Below, piece by piece: positions 54,179 through 63,413 of a stretch of DNA of 63,413 nt. Source of the DNA: Pelomyxa schiedti (Eukaryota > Evosea > Pelobiontida > Pelomyxidae); the NCBI GenBank assembly GCA_020536535.1, contig JAHLWZ010000192.1, positions 1-63,413 on the forward strand, in the 5' to 3' direction. The stretch's first letter is position 1. The number at the start of each line of letters is the position of its first letter. Both the position numbers and the translations under genes were made by a program. The notes below the pieces were generated by a model, which was not told the origin of the DNA, searched no databases, and saw only the letters and a list, made by a program, of their open reading frames with translations.

Positions 54179-56005
54179 TTAGCAGGATGGAGGAGGTGGT
54201 GTTGGCTCCAATACCTTGTCCAGACTTGTTACTACATCTGCAATCTCCTTTGTTCAGTGGTCAGTGTGTTTGTTTTGTGTTACAACGAAACTGCAACCTT
54301 CAAGGATTTTGCATTTTTCGCTAGTTCCATAAGATGAGTCCCAGCAGTAACCAACACAGAGTTTAGATTCTCAGCAACAGCCCTATGGAATCAAGCAATT
54401 AATTATAATAATCATAAAAGTAGTGACTGGGGTGGATACCTTCCCCTCTCGCGGGCGGCCTGCAGTTGTTGTGTTTGTTGTTCCATGTGAGCACATACAG
54501 CTTCCCAGTTTGACCACGACTGGTACTTGGCGAGTTCCGCTTTGCATTTCGCAACTTCAGTTTCTAGGGTTTCAACTGTTTGTTCCGCCTTTGTTAGATT
54601 AGGTGTCAAATATCGAAATGGGAGTAGACTTTTTGTGCACGAATTGCAGTCTGCTTCAAGTTCTCTTCAACTTGTTGCATAACCTTCTCCATTGCCTAAG
54701 TTTTATAAGGGTGGAAGTTATAGAAATGCCCAGCCCTTGTGCGAGAGTACTTTGGTTTCTGTGGCTTCTTTTTGGACTCGATCAGCCAATTTTTGTTCAG
54801 AGACAGAAAGACGCTTTTGGTTTTCTGCCAGTAATTCCTCTAGTTGAGCTTCTCTCTAGTAAAGAGTGAGAGGCATGAAAAAGGAAAGGGAAAAAGGAAA
54901 AACCTTGCCTCTTTTCTCTTTCGGAGTTGTTGATTGGCTTGCACTTTAATCTCAGCGTTTTCTGCCTGTGCTTTAGCAAGCTGCTCTTTGTAATAGTTGA
55001 CCCTTTCATTCAACTCGGCAATCTGCTCCGAGTCACGTGACGAGCTCTGTTTAATACTAAGAAGTGGAGGAAAAGCTTGCAGAGACTCAAACCTTTGTGC
55101 TAGTAGTTTTTGCCCCTAAAAATCCCCCATTCATTGGCTGGCAGTCCTCTAAATCGTCATCGTCATCGTCGTCATCCTCCTCATCACTGAAAAGGCTTTG
55201 GGGTTGGGGCACTGAAGTTGTTCGAGAGGTACTTGATGGAGGGTTTGGTGTGGTTGGAGTGCTCATTGGGGGTGGTGTAACACTAGGAAGGGAGGAAAAA
55301 TAAGAATCATCACTTTCCTCACTATCAGTAGCGCCATAAGAAAACAAAAAAAAGAAAAACAAAAAAAAAAAGAAAAAAAAAAAAAAAAAAAGAGGAGAGG
55401 AATGACAGGATGGACTTACTTTAGGAACAGTGGCTGGTTTGCAGGTACTCTTTTCTGTGCAGGAGGTGGAGGAGGAGGAAATGACGATGAAGGAGGGGGT
55501 TGTGGAGGTGGTGGCTGTGGTGGTGATGTTACCTGCGCGTGTACAGGAGGTGGTACTGCCGCTGCCTTGACAGTGGCTGATCGCCTTGCTGCTGACTTTG
55601 CAGGGCCGCTGGGTACTTGTGCAGTTTCAGAGCCGGCTCCAGCCCCTCCAAAGAAAGAAAAAGGGTTATCATCCTAATAAGAACAAAGAAGGGCAAATGC
55701 AGAAAAGCTCAAGTTAGCTTCTGTTCACACACGAACACAAGGACACTTGAAAGTTGAGAAATTTTGTTTGGGCAGTGCTATACTCCAAAACACAAATGAC
55801 AAGTTTAAAGTGACATAACTTGTACCACCCACCATACCTTCACGCGTTTCGATTTCGATGTAGTTTGGGTCGTAGTAGACGATGTGCTCGCCGACGAAGA
55901 AGGAGTGGACAGTGATGGATTGAGGCTCCCGTCCAACGACGAATCCTGCAGGAAGGGGAACAGGTCCTCCTGTCTCTTTCCTTTCTTCCGTGTGTTGCTG
56001 GCCAT
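54179..56005 (-). CDS. Coiled-coil protein with acidic and Pro-rich N-terminal half
   Basis: Not assigned to a family. From ATG 56005: MASNTRKKGKRQEDLFPFLQ, Ser/Thr-rich, then DDNPFSFFGGAGAGSETAQV, a Pro-rich run (PPQPPPPQPPPSSSFPPPPP) and an acidic block LFSDEEDDDDDDDDLED. The second half is coiled coil: SEQIAELNERVNYYKEQLAK, LLAENQKRLSVSEQKLADRV, MEKVMQQVEENLKQT and TVETLETEVAKCKAELAKYQ. The last exons read AVAENLNSVLVTAGTHLMEL and, spliced at AAG|GTTGCA, KEIADVVTSLDKVLEPTPPP, stop TTA complement at 54179. The NPF and FSFF-type pieces could bind EH or appendage domains of trafficking adaptors, but that is a guess. A homopolymer-rich A/G intron at 55345-55393 makes one exon edge uncertain. 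Confidence 0.65.
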
Positions 56006-56280
56006 ATTTCCAAGCGTCCTTGTGTGGCCGCTCTTTTCAGAACGAGATTGTTTCTCGTTTTGATGGGACGAAACCCCAGGAAGCGAGGAATAAGCAAAAA
56101 AAAAAATCAAAAAGCTGGCAGGGGTTTTGAAACTGAAGCAGCCACTTTGGTGCTGCCGAACACGGTTTGGGGGACCTCATTGATCATCTGGAATTGGGAG
56201 GCACCCCAAGAATCGTTCAAGATCCGGAAATTGGGCTTCATTTCATTTCAGAAACTAATTTCTGCTCAAGCACACGCGAG

Positions 56281-58014
56281 ATGAGTTCGCACGGCGGGAG
56301 AGTGGCACAGCAGCGCGCGGCGTCTGGCGACGAGGCTCCGGGACCTCAAGAGATCGAGATCGGCGAGATCATTTCCGTCGCGCCACCGACGAACGTTGCC
56401 AGGCTGACATGCGTCACTTGCCGCGTTTTTTTCACCAACATCGCTGAGCACAGATCGCATTTTAGTTCTTCGGATTGGCACAGGTTCGTTCGTTGCACGA
56501 TGACCATTTTTCTGTTCCTCCTGGTGCATTTTGTTGTATCAATCAATATATATCTTCGTGTCTTCCTCCTCGTTGAGTTGTAGACCTTATAACTTACATG
56601 AGTGGCATTTGTGCGTAGATACAACTTGAAAAGAAAAGCTGAGGCTCTACCGCCTGTTCCCGAAGCCGAGTTTAATGAAAAAATGAATGGTGTGCTAGCC
56701 CGTCATCCTTAAGTTGTCTCATGTATTCAGTGATGCAAGCTCATGTTGCCCACGTTGAAAAAGCTCACACAGTTTACACGTGCCACGTGTGTGGGTATTT
56801 TACGTGTATTGGTTTTCTCCATTTATTCCCGTCATATAGGAAAACATTCCGGCAGCCTTCTCGGTTGGATTCACATATGGAGGCCACTGGTCATATGCCG
56901 GAGGAAGACCTTGATGCTACAGACGAAACGGAAGAAAACGAGGAAGCCGAGGATACCGAAGAAACCGAAAGTAGTAACACCGCTACAACTGAAATCCCTG
57001 ATGAAACTGAACGTGTATGAAAAGTTTCTCTGGTTCCTACCATGTTGATTCTTTCACAAGATTTTCACGGACAGAGAATTGCAAAACAGAATACCTCCCC
57101 GTCAATGCCTATTTTGCAACAATTTATCTACCTCTATCGACAGGTAATGACATCGGCCACCTTGTCTTCTAACGCTCCTAGAAATTTGGAGCACATGATG
57201 CGAGCCCACAATTTCTTCATCCCATTCCTTGAATATGTTGTTGACTTAACAGGGTTACTTGTGTGAATAATATGTGCCTTTAAAGCGCTTACTGTGCAAC
57301 AGGACTACCTTGGTATAAAAATTGGAGTAGCACACTGCTGCATTACATGCCCAGCGAGAAAGGAAGCCTTTTCATCAGTACGAGGTGTTCAGTCTCATAT
57401 GGTGAGCCCACCCCCAATTAATCAGAGTCTTTCTCACCAGAAATACGTTTGTTTTTATAAACTATCACAGCTTTCATTGTGCCATTGCAGATTTGAGTAT
57501 GAAGGAAATGAAGACGAATACTCAAGTTTCTATGACTTTACCAAGTCATATGAAGGTATACCAGGAGGAGATGAAGACATGCCGGAAAGGTTGATAACTG
57601 CTGCAAAATAAATGGCTGATCTCCCCATAGTGCCGCCTTCATTGGCCCTACAGGCTACGAACTGCTGTTCACAGATGGAAAGGTTGCTGGCCATAGAGCC
57701 TTAGCCTTATATTACAGACAAAATGCACAGTACTCCACGGAAAGCAAAAATCAACTCTAAAGCTTTACATAGGCCACCAGCCCCCGACAGTGTAGTGGTT
57801 AGCAGACAAGAAGTAGAAGCCAGGATGAGCCGGAAACCGCGGAAAAACAAGAAGGTTGCCAAGCGTCTTACACAGGCCGCACAGTCACATCACGAACTGC
57901 ACGAAAAGGTAACGCATCCCCATTTGTTAGCAATACCCCTTCCCCACCACACATCAGAATGCAAGGCTTGGAGTACAACAGAACAAACTCCTTATTCTTG
58001 GTGCCCGCAGATAG
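56281..58014 (+). CDS. ZNF622/Rei1-like zinc-finger protein, 60S ribosome maturation
   Basis: Cytoplasmic pre-60S factor; Rei1 helps release and recycle Arx1 and probes the exit tunnel. Exon 1 from ATG 56281 leads to the first U1-type finger LTCVTCRVFFTNIAEHRSHF with SDWHRYNLKRKAEALPPVPE, the ZNF622 hallmark. The second finger is YTCHVC then GKTFRQPSRLDSHMEATGH; the third is CLFCNN with NLEHMMRAHNFFIPFLEYVV; the fourth is CCITCPARKEAFSSVRGVQS. Then EGNEDEYSSFYDFTKSYEG, GYELLFTDGKVAGHRALALY and YRQN, and the conserved C-terminus KKVAKRLTQAAQSHHELHEK, ending NARLGVQQNKLLILGARR, TAG 58012-58014. An acidic insert (about 56900-57000) lies between fingers 2 and 3, as in homologues. Complete. Confidence 0.93.
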
Positions 58015-58250
58015 CACCACTGACAGCCCAAGCCGGAACGTTTTAATTCCAATTTAAAAAATCCAGCACTATTGCCTTTGTGCATTCTTCAAAACCCGTG
58101 AAGAACACACAAATAAACATCACAAATCTACAGTTCTCCGAAGACGTTCGGCGTACCGAAAAAGAAAGGGAAGAACAAAAAAAAAAAACCAAGAAAAAGC
58201 GGGTACCCGAAAAGAACCGAAGTCGCGCCGCGGGGGAACCAGCCAACGCA

Positions 58251-61200
58251 ATGGACAACAAAACCACATCCTCCCCAAATGACGGCAATAGAGTACATGC
58301 CACCAGCCCGCCGATTTCCGTCCCATCATTGTCTCTCAGCAGCGACGCGGTGAAGCAGCAGCCGAACTTGCTTACGGTACTGCCGCATTCCGCGCGGCAC
58401 CGTCGGCACCGATCGCGCGACTCGCCCACGACGTCGTCGTCCTTGTCGGAGACGGGGTCGTCGCTGTGCTCGCAGTCGTCGTCGCCGCCGACGCACGCGG
58501 CGCTGGAGCCCGCGACGCAGGGCAACTTGCCCCCGTCGTCGCTGTCTTCGGCGACGACCAGGTCGCTGCCCCTGCAGTTGCACCACGGCCCGGCCACCGG
58601 GGGGACCGCGGTGACGTCACTGGTCCCGGCCCAGGGGTGGACCCTAGGCCCAGAGCTCTCGGCCGCCGTCGTCTCGTCGTCTTCGGCGTCCACGCCCTCG
58701 GCGCCGCTGTCGAAGCTGCCGTCGGCGGACCTGTATTATGGGTTGCGGAACGCCTCGCCGACCACAGGGACTGACAGGCCAAAGTCCCTGATGATACAGT
58801 CCACCAAAGTTGTAAGGGCACTTCTCGTGCAGCCCGGTTCCACCGGCGGCACAATGACCAGGACTGGAGTATGTGTCACATCAGATATCCGCACGAGGTC
58901 AGGCTCTGGCTCCGGCTCACCTTCGCCCTCACCCCCGTCTCCATCCCCGCCTCCCCCTCCTCCTCCTCTTCCTGGCCAGCCATTGGACTTGCAGACTCAT
59001 TTCCCTGCTGCTTCTTCTTCTGGGGTGCTGGATTCTTCTTCTTCGGACGGGAGAAGCTCGCCTTCCTTCAGGTCCCCTTCGCATACCCCCCAGACCCTCT
59101 CGCCGGCAACGTCCCCCGTCCTCGTGCCCAGCATCAACCCGGAGCAGCTCCGCCACCACGAGCACCGGCACAGCGACCACCGCCACGACCGCGAGCACCG
59201 GCGGGACCACCACGGGAGATCGCAGCACGAGAGGCACCACTCGGAGCACTATTCCCTGGAGAGCCACACCCCCGACCCGCCACCGACACCTGCACAGCAT
59301 GTGTATATATCTGCTGACAAGGACAGGTCCAGGAGACGGTCGGGGAGCCCGGATGGCAAGGACCCGCAGGACCACCCGCGCAACAAGTCGCACGAGCGGA
59401 AAAAGAGCAACTCTAGGCACGGCCACCAGGACTCCCCTCCCCTCTCGGAAAAGGACCCCAGTGGGCGAGTCGACTCGCCTTCCTCAGAAACTTCACCACC
59501 TCCCCCACCCACACCCAATGAAGATACAACGTCACCTCTGGAGACAGCACACGCAACCCAGTTCAAATCCGCATCACCCTCCAATCTCATCAGAACGAAC
59601 AAATCTGAACCTATTGACACACCAGGGGCTAAAAATGGACCTGCACACAGTCTCCCAATTGGCCCACTGAGCTCTTCTTTGCCAATAATTATGCCTCCAA
59701 GTCCTTCCTTCCCCCAAAACTTATTAGCCAGCAGTGCCAATTCAGTAGTGACCCATCAACCCACTCCCACCCCACGATGGGGGCCTAAAACTCCACGAGT
59801 TGGTCTTCGGCCGTCATCAGGTAGTTCTGACTCCATTCAAAGGCACAATAGAGCACTAGCAAGAAACACTATTCAACGACTGACATTCTCCCTAACCGTG
59901 TACAAGACAAGCTTATTAACGATTAAATGTAGCTATCTTCCTCTAACTTCAAACTCCTATCTCAATTTCTATAGTTATTTCTGGGATCAATATCAGAGGA
60001 CCAAAAGGAAAGCTTGTAAATGCTTTCTGTGTTGTCTCTGCAGTTGACCCGCAGGCCCCCTCCCCACCTCCCAGTGGCAAAAAAAATACGAATAAGACTG
60101 ATTGCCTTTCTGAAGATAACACATGGTATTTTCCACCTCTATGGCGCTTTCCCAATTTTTACCAACGATTTTTCTAGGGATGAGGAAATATCTTTGTATG
60201 GTTTGTCATAAGTGACTCTATCATTAAGTTTGAATCTGCAGGGAAATTCCACCAGCAGCGGAAACTGTGAAAATAGAGGTTAAAGGCCACCGTAAATTAC
60301 AGAAAGATGAACTAGTTGGTATAGTTGACATCCCAGTGTATCGACTGCATGACTTCCCGTATGAGAATATACTTTTAGTTATTAGTAATATTGTTTAGTA
60401 CACCTACTGTCATTCCTATACAACCTTGCAAAGATTCTAAAGCATCCGGAGAAATTGAGATTATCTGTAACTTTGTGACAGCTCTTGAACGCAATGAAGA
60501 TCTGCGGATAACGCGGCAGAATTATGATGCATTACATTCTGTAGGTTAAAATAAAGTGATGTTTTTTCTTACACAGCCAGATTTTGATAGATCCCAACCT
60601 TCTCATGATTACTCGACTCTGCACAGCACTTCAGAAAAAGTGCGATGATTCTATGGGAATTGCTATTGTTAGGCTATTCAATAAAGACAATCTAGCTTTA
60701 CCTCTTGTTGTTAACATGATTTCCGACGAAATTACTCGGAATGTTCACTGTACGGTGTAGCCTTCTCGTACCCTCCTCATTCCTTTTGCAGGTTCCAGCA
60801 CACTTCTACGAGGCGATACAGTTTCAACACGCCTCTGTGCATTTTATTGCAAATATATTGGCTACCAATACTTGATGAATACTATTGTACCGCATATCAA
60901 TTCTATTTTAGACGAGACCAATTGTTATGAAGTTGATCCTGCTCTTGCTAGGTATTGATACAGCTTGTGTTACTGTGCTAACATTTTTCCCCAGTCCTGA
61001 GGATAATTTGCAAGAAAACGCACTACACTTAGTTTCACTCTGTAGTGATATCGTCAATTCGATAATTTCTTCCGTGTCTGCCATTCCAAGGTTCAGAACT
61101 GCCCATACGATTACCTAACCAGTAACAGGAATATTAAAGTTGTCCTGTGCCAGCTTAGAAATTTTATGGAAGAAATTTCCCATCCAGAGTTGGCACCTGT

Positions 61201-61948
61201 TGTGACTGTAGCAATTTTTTTCCTCCGTTATATCACTCCCGCAAGTAAAATATCCCCTTCTCTTCTTAATCTAAATTTACTGTTGGTAGTTCTATTTCCT
61301 GAACAGAATTCCCTCACCGATCGTATTATTCTATAACTTTTGAATCACATTTATAAGTTATGTTTCAGGAGAGGTATCACCCGAAGCTCGGCGCATGCTG
61401 ATGCTGGTTACAAAAGTGATACAAGGCCTTGCAAATCCTTCCAGGCAGCAGTATGATAAAGTTAAGTGAAACCAAGCTTACACTTTAAGGGAGGAGGCAC
61501 ATGAACCAGCCATGGAACTCATTCTGCCACAAATAAAACATCTGCGACCAGCAATGGAGCAACTAATAACTGAATTAAGTGTAATATCCATCCCTACATC
61601 AGTTGCCTCTTGCACCTTACAGAACCCACATAGGCCTCTTCTTCCAGTGGTGGTCCGGATGAGCCTCATTCACACATCAGTGACGAGGACTACCCACTGT
61701 TCATGTCAATTGTATTAAGAAAAATCGCTGATAACAGAAAAGATTTAGAAACAGCCATCACCACACCACCGTTTCAAGATGAAACGGTAGCAGCCAAAAT
61801 AATGGTATAGTGCCCTTCTTCTCAATGGAAATAACCCCCACCAAGAAAGACTACGGAATTTTAAATTCTATTATCCTGGAGCAACAAAAGGTATGATCTT
61901 CTGCTGCTCGGCCTTATTCTTCCTTACAAATTGCAGATGTACTCCTAG
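58251..61948 (+). CDS. RasGAP-domain protein with long disordered N-terminus
   Basis: Predicted Ras GTPase-activating protein. I choose ATG 58251 (MDNKTTSSPNDGNRVHATSP); an in-frame ATG at 58080 would add 57 residues. About 580 Ser/Pro/His/Arg-rich residues follow, with a His/Arg block near 59150-59250. A beta-rich piece, TVKIEVKGHRKLQKDELVGI, looks like part of a C2 domain. The GAP domain starts ALERNEDLRITRQNYDALHS; arginine-finger motif STLLRGDTVSTRLCAFYCKY, then YQYLMNTIVPHINSILDE, DNLQENALHLVSLCSDIVNS and the second motif FFLRYITPAIVSPEARRMLM (the FLR...PA signature). The C-terminal exons give EDYPLFMSIVLRKIADNRKD and LETAITTPPFQDETVA, ending KDYGILNSIILEQQKMYS, TAG 61946-61948. The first exon's GC-rich antisense ORFs are shadows. 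Confidence 0.88.
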
Positions 61949-62775
61949 AGCTCCCTAACACCACATACCACGTGTTGAATATTATAATACATTACAGTCT
62001 ATCATTTTCTTTTTTCATCTTGTCCTTCAGACCAAGAAAGATAATCTTGATTTGTCAATCACATAGAACAGAGGTTGCCCTGTTATTATACCATTGAGTT
62101 CCAGAGAGTGGAGCGAACGTGCAGTCACACGTGTCCTAAGTCTGGGGCTTTTGCAGCCTTTTTGCCTTAAGGCAATAAGGAACATTCGGTCTTTGGAACC
62201 AAACCTCTGCCCCTCCACATTAGGAACCCGCCCCAATGGTACCAATTTTTTGTTTACCTTGTTGGTTAAAACCCAAAACCAAACTGGTGACACACACCCA
62301 AGCACGAGAGAAAACAAGTTTCGTACAGGCTCAATCAAGGTAAGGAGGAAGAGCGGAGGGGTTTAACATTGATCCCACAATACAGGATTAGAGGCATGGT
62401 ATCGTGGGGAACAGCAGGCGCGGGGGTTGGGTCCTCTCTTGGTGTCTGGCATTGCTGATTCTATGCTGCTTGATATTCTGCTGTGCTGGTCACCGTGAGT
62501 CTGATGACCCACCTGATGGGTCCCCAGAAGATCCAGCTGTGCCTATGGGCCTTGCTTGAGGAATTTTGTACTCATTAGATACAGGAATTCCTTGAGAAAA
62601 TGGATTGTCTTTTGATTGTAGGTTGGTGCATCTATGAAGTCGTAGTCTAGACAGCCAAAAAAGTAACACTCAAACAGGAAAAATTCTCTGGGACTGGATT
62701 CGTAATTTGGGAAGTGTGGGCACAATAACAAAATACCTTTTGGAAAAGTACTAAATAAGTAGTGACTAAGCAGCA
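61949..62775. other. 827-bp intergenic stretch with an unassigned open fragment
   Basis: No confident gene. A plus-strand frame at about 62420-62552 reads GGWVLSWCLALLILCCLIFC then CAGHRESDDPPDGSPEDP and stops, like a membrane anchor with an acidic tail; it has no in-frame start nearby. A 90-codon ORF at 62094-62366 has no recognisable content. These could be exons of one small gene or upstream exons of the transporter. Confidence 0.3.
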
Positions 62776-63413
62776 ATGGTGCTGGAGTATCAGAGGCACT
62801 TGGGTTTGGCATCCCCTCTGGCACTTGTTTCCTTTGGACTGGCTTCAGTTATGATCAGCGCGGCCAATGCGGAAATAATCAACAGGCAAACATCAGCAAG
62901 CTTCGTGATAGCATCCTCACTGTTCCTTGGCGGATTCAGCCAGTTGGTGGCTTCAGTGATGGAATTTGTCAAAGGAAACACACACAATGCGGTCACATTT
63001 GGAGTATTTGCTGGATTCTGGTTTGTCATTGGTGGGTTCCCTCTGATAGTGGCTGGTAAGGCTGTTTCTGAGGCTGTTGGTCCTGGAACAATGGCACTGT
63101 TCTTCTTGTGGTGGGCCATTCTCGCTGGTGGGCTTTATTTGGGGGTTGTCAGGCACAGTGTGGAGAAAAACTTTCTATGGCTGAGTATTGTAATTACATT
63201 CATTCTGCTGGCTGTCGCCTATCTGCTTTTCCAGATAAGGTACTGCCTCTCTCTTCTGCAAACCAATCCAAGTTTGACAATACAAAAGCTCAGTGAAAGC
63301 AGGAAGCGCTGTGCTTCAAGTGGCAGGGTACTTTGGTATTGTCTCAGGTTTATCTGCAATTTATGTTGGCTTTGCAGAAGTGAATGGGTGGCCTCAGCTT
63401 CAATGGTGGCCAA
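62776..63413 (+). CDS. GPR1/FUN34/YaaH (SatP) acetate transporter, 3' truncated by window end
   Basis: Six-helix acetate/succinate channel-like transporter of the plasma membrane. From ATG 62776 (MVLEYQRHLGLASPLALVSF) helix 1 corresponds to the family's NPxPLGL region, here written LASPLAL. Next come SLFLGGFSQLVASVMEFVKG, matching the GG.aQ...G..E...GN signature, then NAVTFGVFAGFWFVIGGFPL, MALFFLWWAILAGGLYLGVV and ITFILLAVAYLLFQI. A 48-nt intron (63243-63290) joins to SSVKAGSAVLQVAGYFGIVS then GLSAIYVGFAEVNGWPQL, the family's G.Y.G...A....Y.g piece, and the window ends. The true start could lie in an upstream exon, because the N-terminal cytoplasmic part is very short. Direction (uptake or export of acetate) cannot be read from sequence. 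Confidence 0.88.
   Translation, partial: MVLEYQRHLGLASPLALVSFGLASVMISAANAEIINRQTSASFVIASSLFLGGFSQLVASVMEFVKGNTHNAVTFGVFAGFWFVIGGFPLIVAGKAVSEAVGPGTMALFFLWWAILAGGLYLGVVRHSVEKNFLWLSIVITFILLAVAYLLFQIRYCLSLLQTNPSLTIQKLSESRKRCASSGRVLWYCLRFICNLCWLCRSEWVASASMVA

Noticed and set aside
58043-58693. 216-codon minus-strand ORF opposite the RasGAP first exon
   Set aside because: GC-rich shadow; the plus-strand frame continues into the GAP domain.

Overview
The window is nuclear DNA of a single-celled eukaryote. It carries genes of purely eukaryotic families: kinesin, Rab11, CYFIP of the SCAR/WAVE complex, PP2A B55, RuvBL1, MAT1, a RasGAP, DCN1 and UCHL5. Nearly all are cut by very short GT-AG introns of about 30-100 nt and are packed with 60-600 bp between them. 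SCAR/WAVE, RasGAP, recycling Rabs and a cathepsin B fit a phagotrophic, actin-crawling protist. An amoebozoan is my best guess, but it is an inference and no marker here proves it. Two 100-N runs show that this is a scaffold. I saw no tRNA, rRNA, CRISPR array, bacterial operon or intact transposon.

Layout, left to right. 0.2-2.4 kb: an M18 aminopeptidase gene whose middle about 0.6 kb is inverted; a second, correctly oriented copy of its 5' end sits at 52.1-52.4 kb beside an assembly gap. 2.5-9 kb: AGGF1-like (OCRE/FHA/G-patch), R3HCC1-like and PP2A B55. 9.3-14.1 kb: a divergent DCN1/UCHL5 pair, then a CRYZL1-like reductase. 14.3-16.8 kb: a low-complexity protein with a twice-repeated unnamed module. 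17.2-21.8 kb: kinesin. 21.9-25 kb: a repeat-rich stretch with a palindrome, a 244-bp tandem repeat, a gap, a GC-rich simple tract and one spliced gene I cannot identify. 25-30.6 kb: CYFIP with an added acidic/polyproline tail. 31-33 kb: a CDCA7-type zinc-finger protein. 33.6-35.6 kb: RuvBL1. 35.7-39.4 kb: a secreted protein and a MORN-RING protein. 39.7-43.1 kb: 3-hydroxyacyl-CoA dehydratase and two tandem Rab11-like GTPases. 43.2-50.4 kb: a Q-rich zinc-finger protein, an AMACR-like racemase, MAT1 and CutC. 50.5-52.1 kb: repeats and the second gap. 52.6-63.4 kb: cathepsin B, a coiled-coil protein, ZNF622/Rei1, RasGAP and the start of an acetate-transporter (SatP/GPR1) gene that leaves the window.

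The genes do not form one pathway; this is an ordinary housekeeping neighbourhood. Functional links are limited to shared processes: cullin neddylation and deubiquitination (DCN1, UCHL5), actin and membrane traffic (CYFIP, Rab11 pair, kinesin, RasGAP), and transcription/chromatin (RuvBL1, MAT1, CDCA7-like, AGGF1-like). The most unusual points are the domain arrangements (CYFIP tail, multi-OCRE AGGF1, MORN+RING) and the inverted M18 segment. I did not find a convincing new defence or mobile system.
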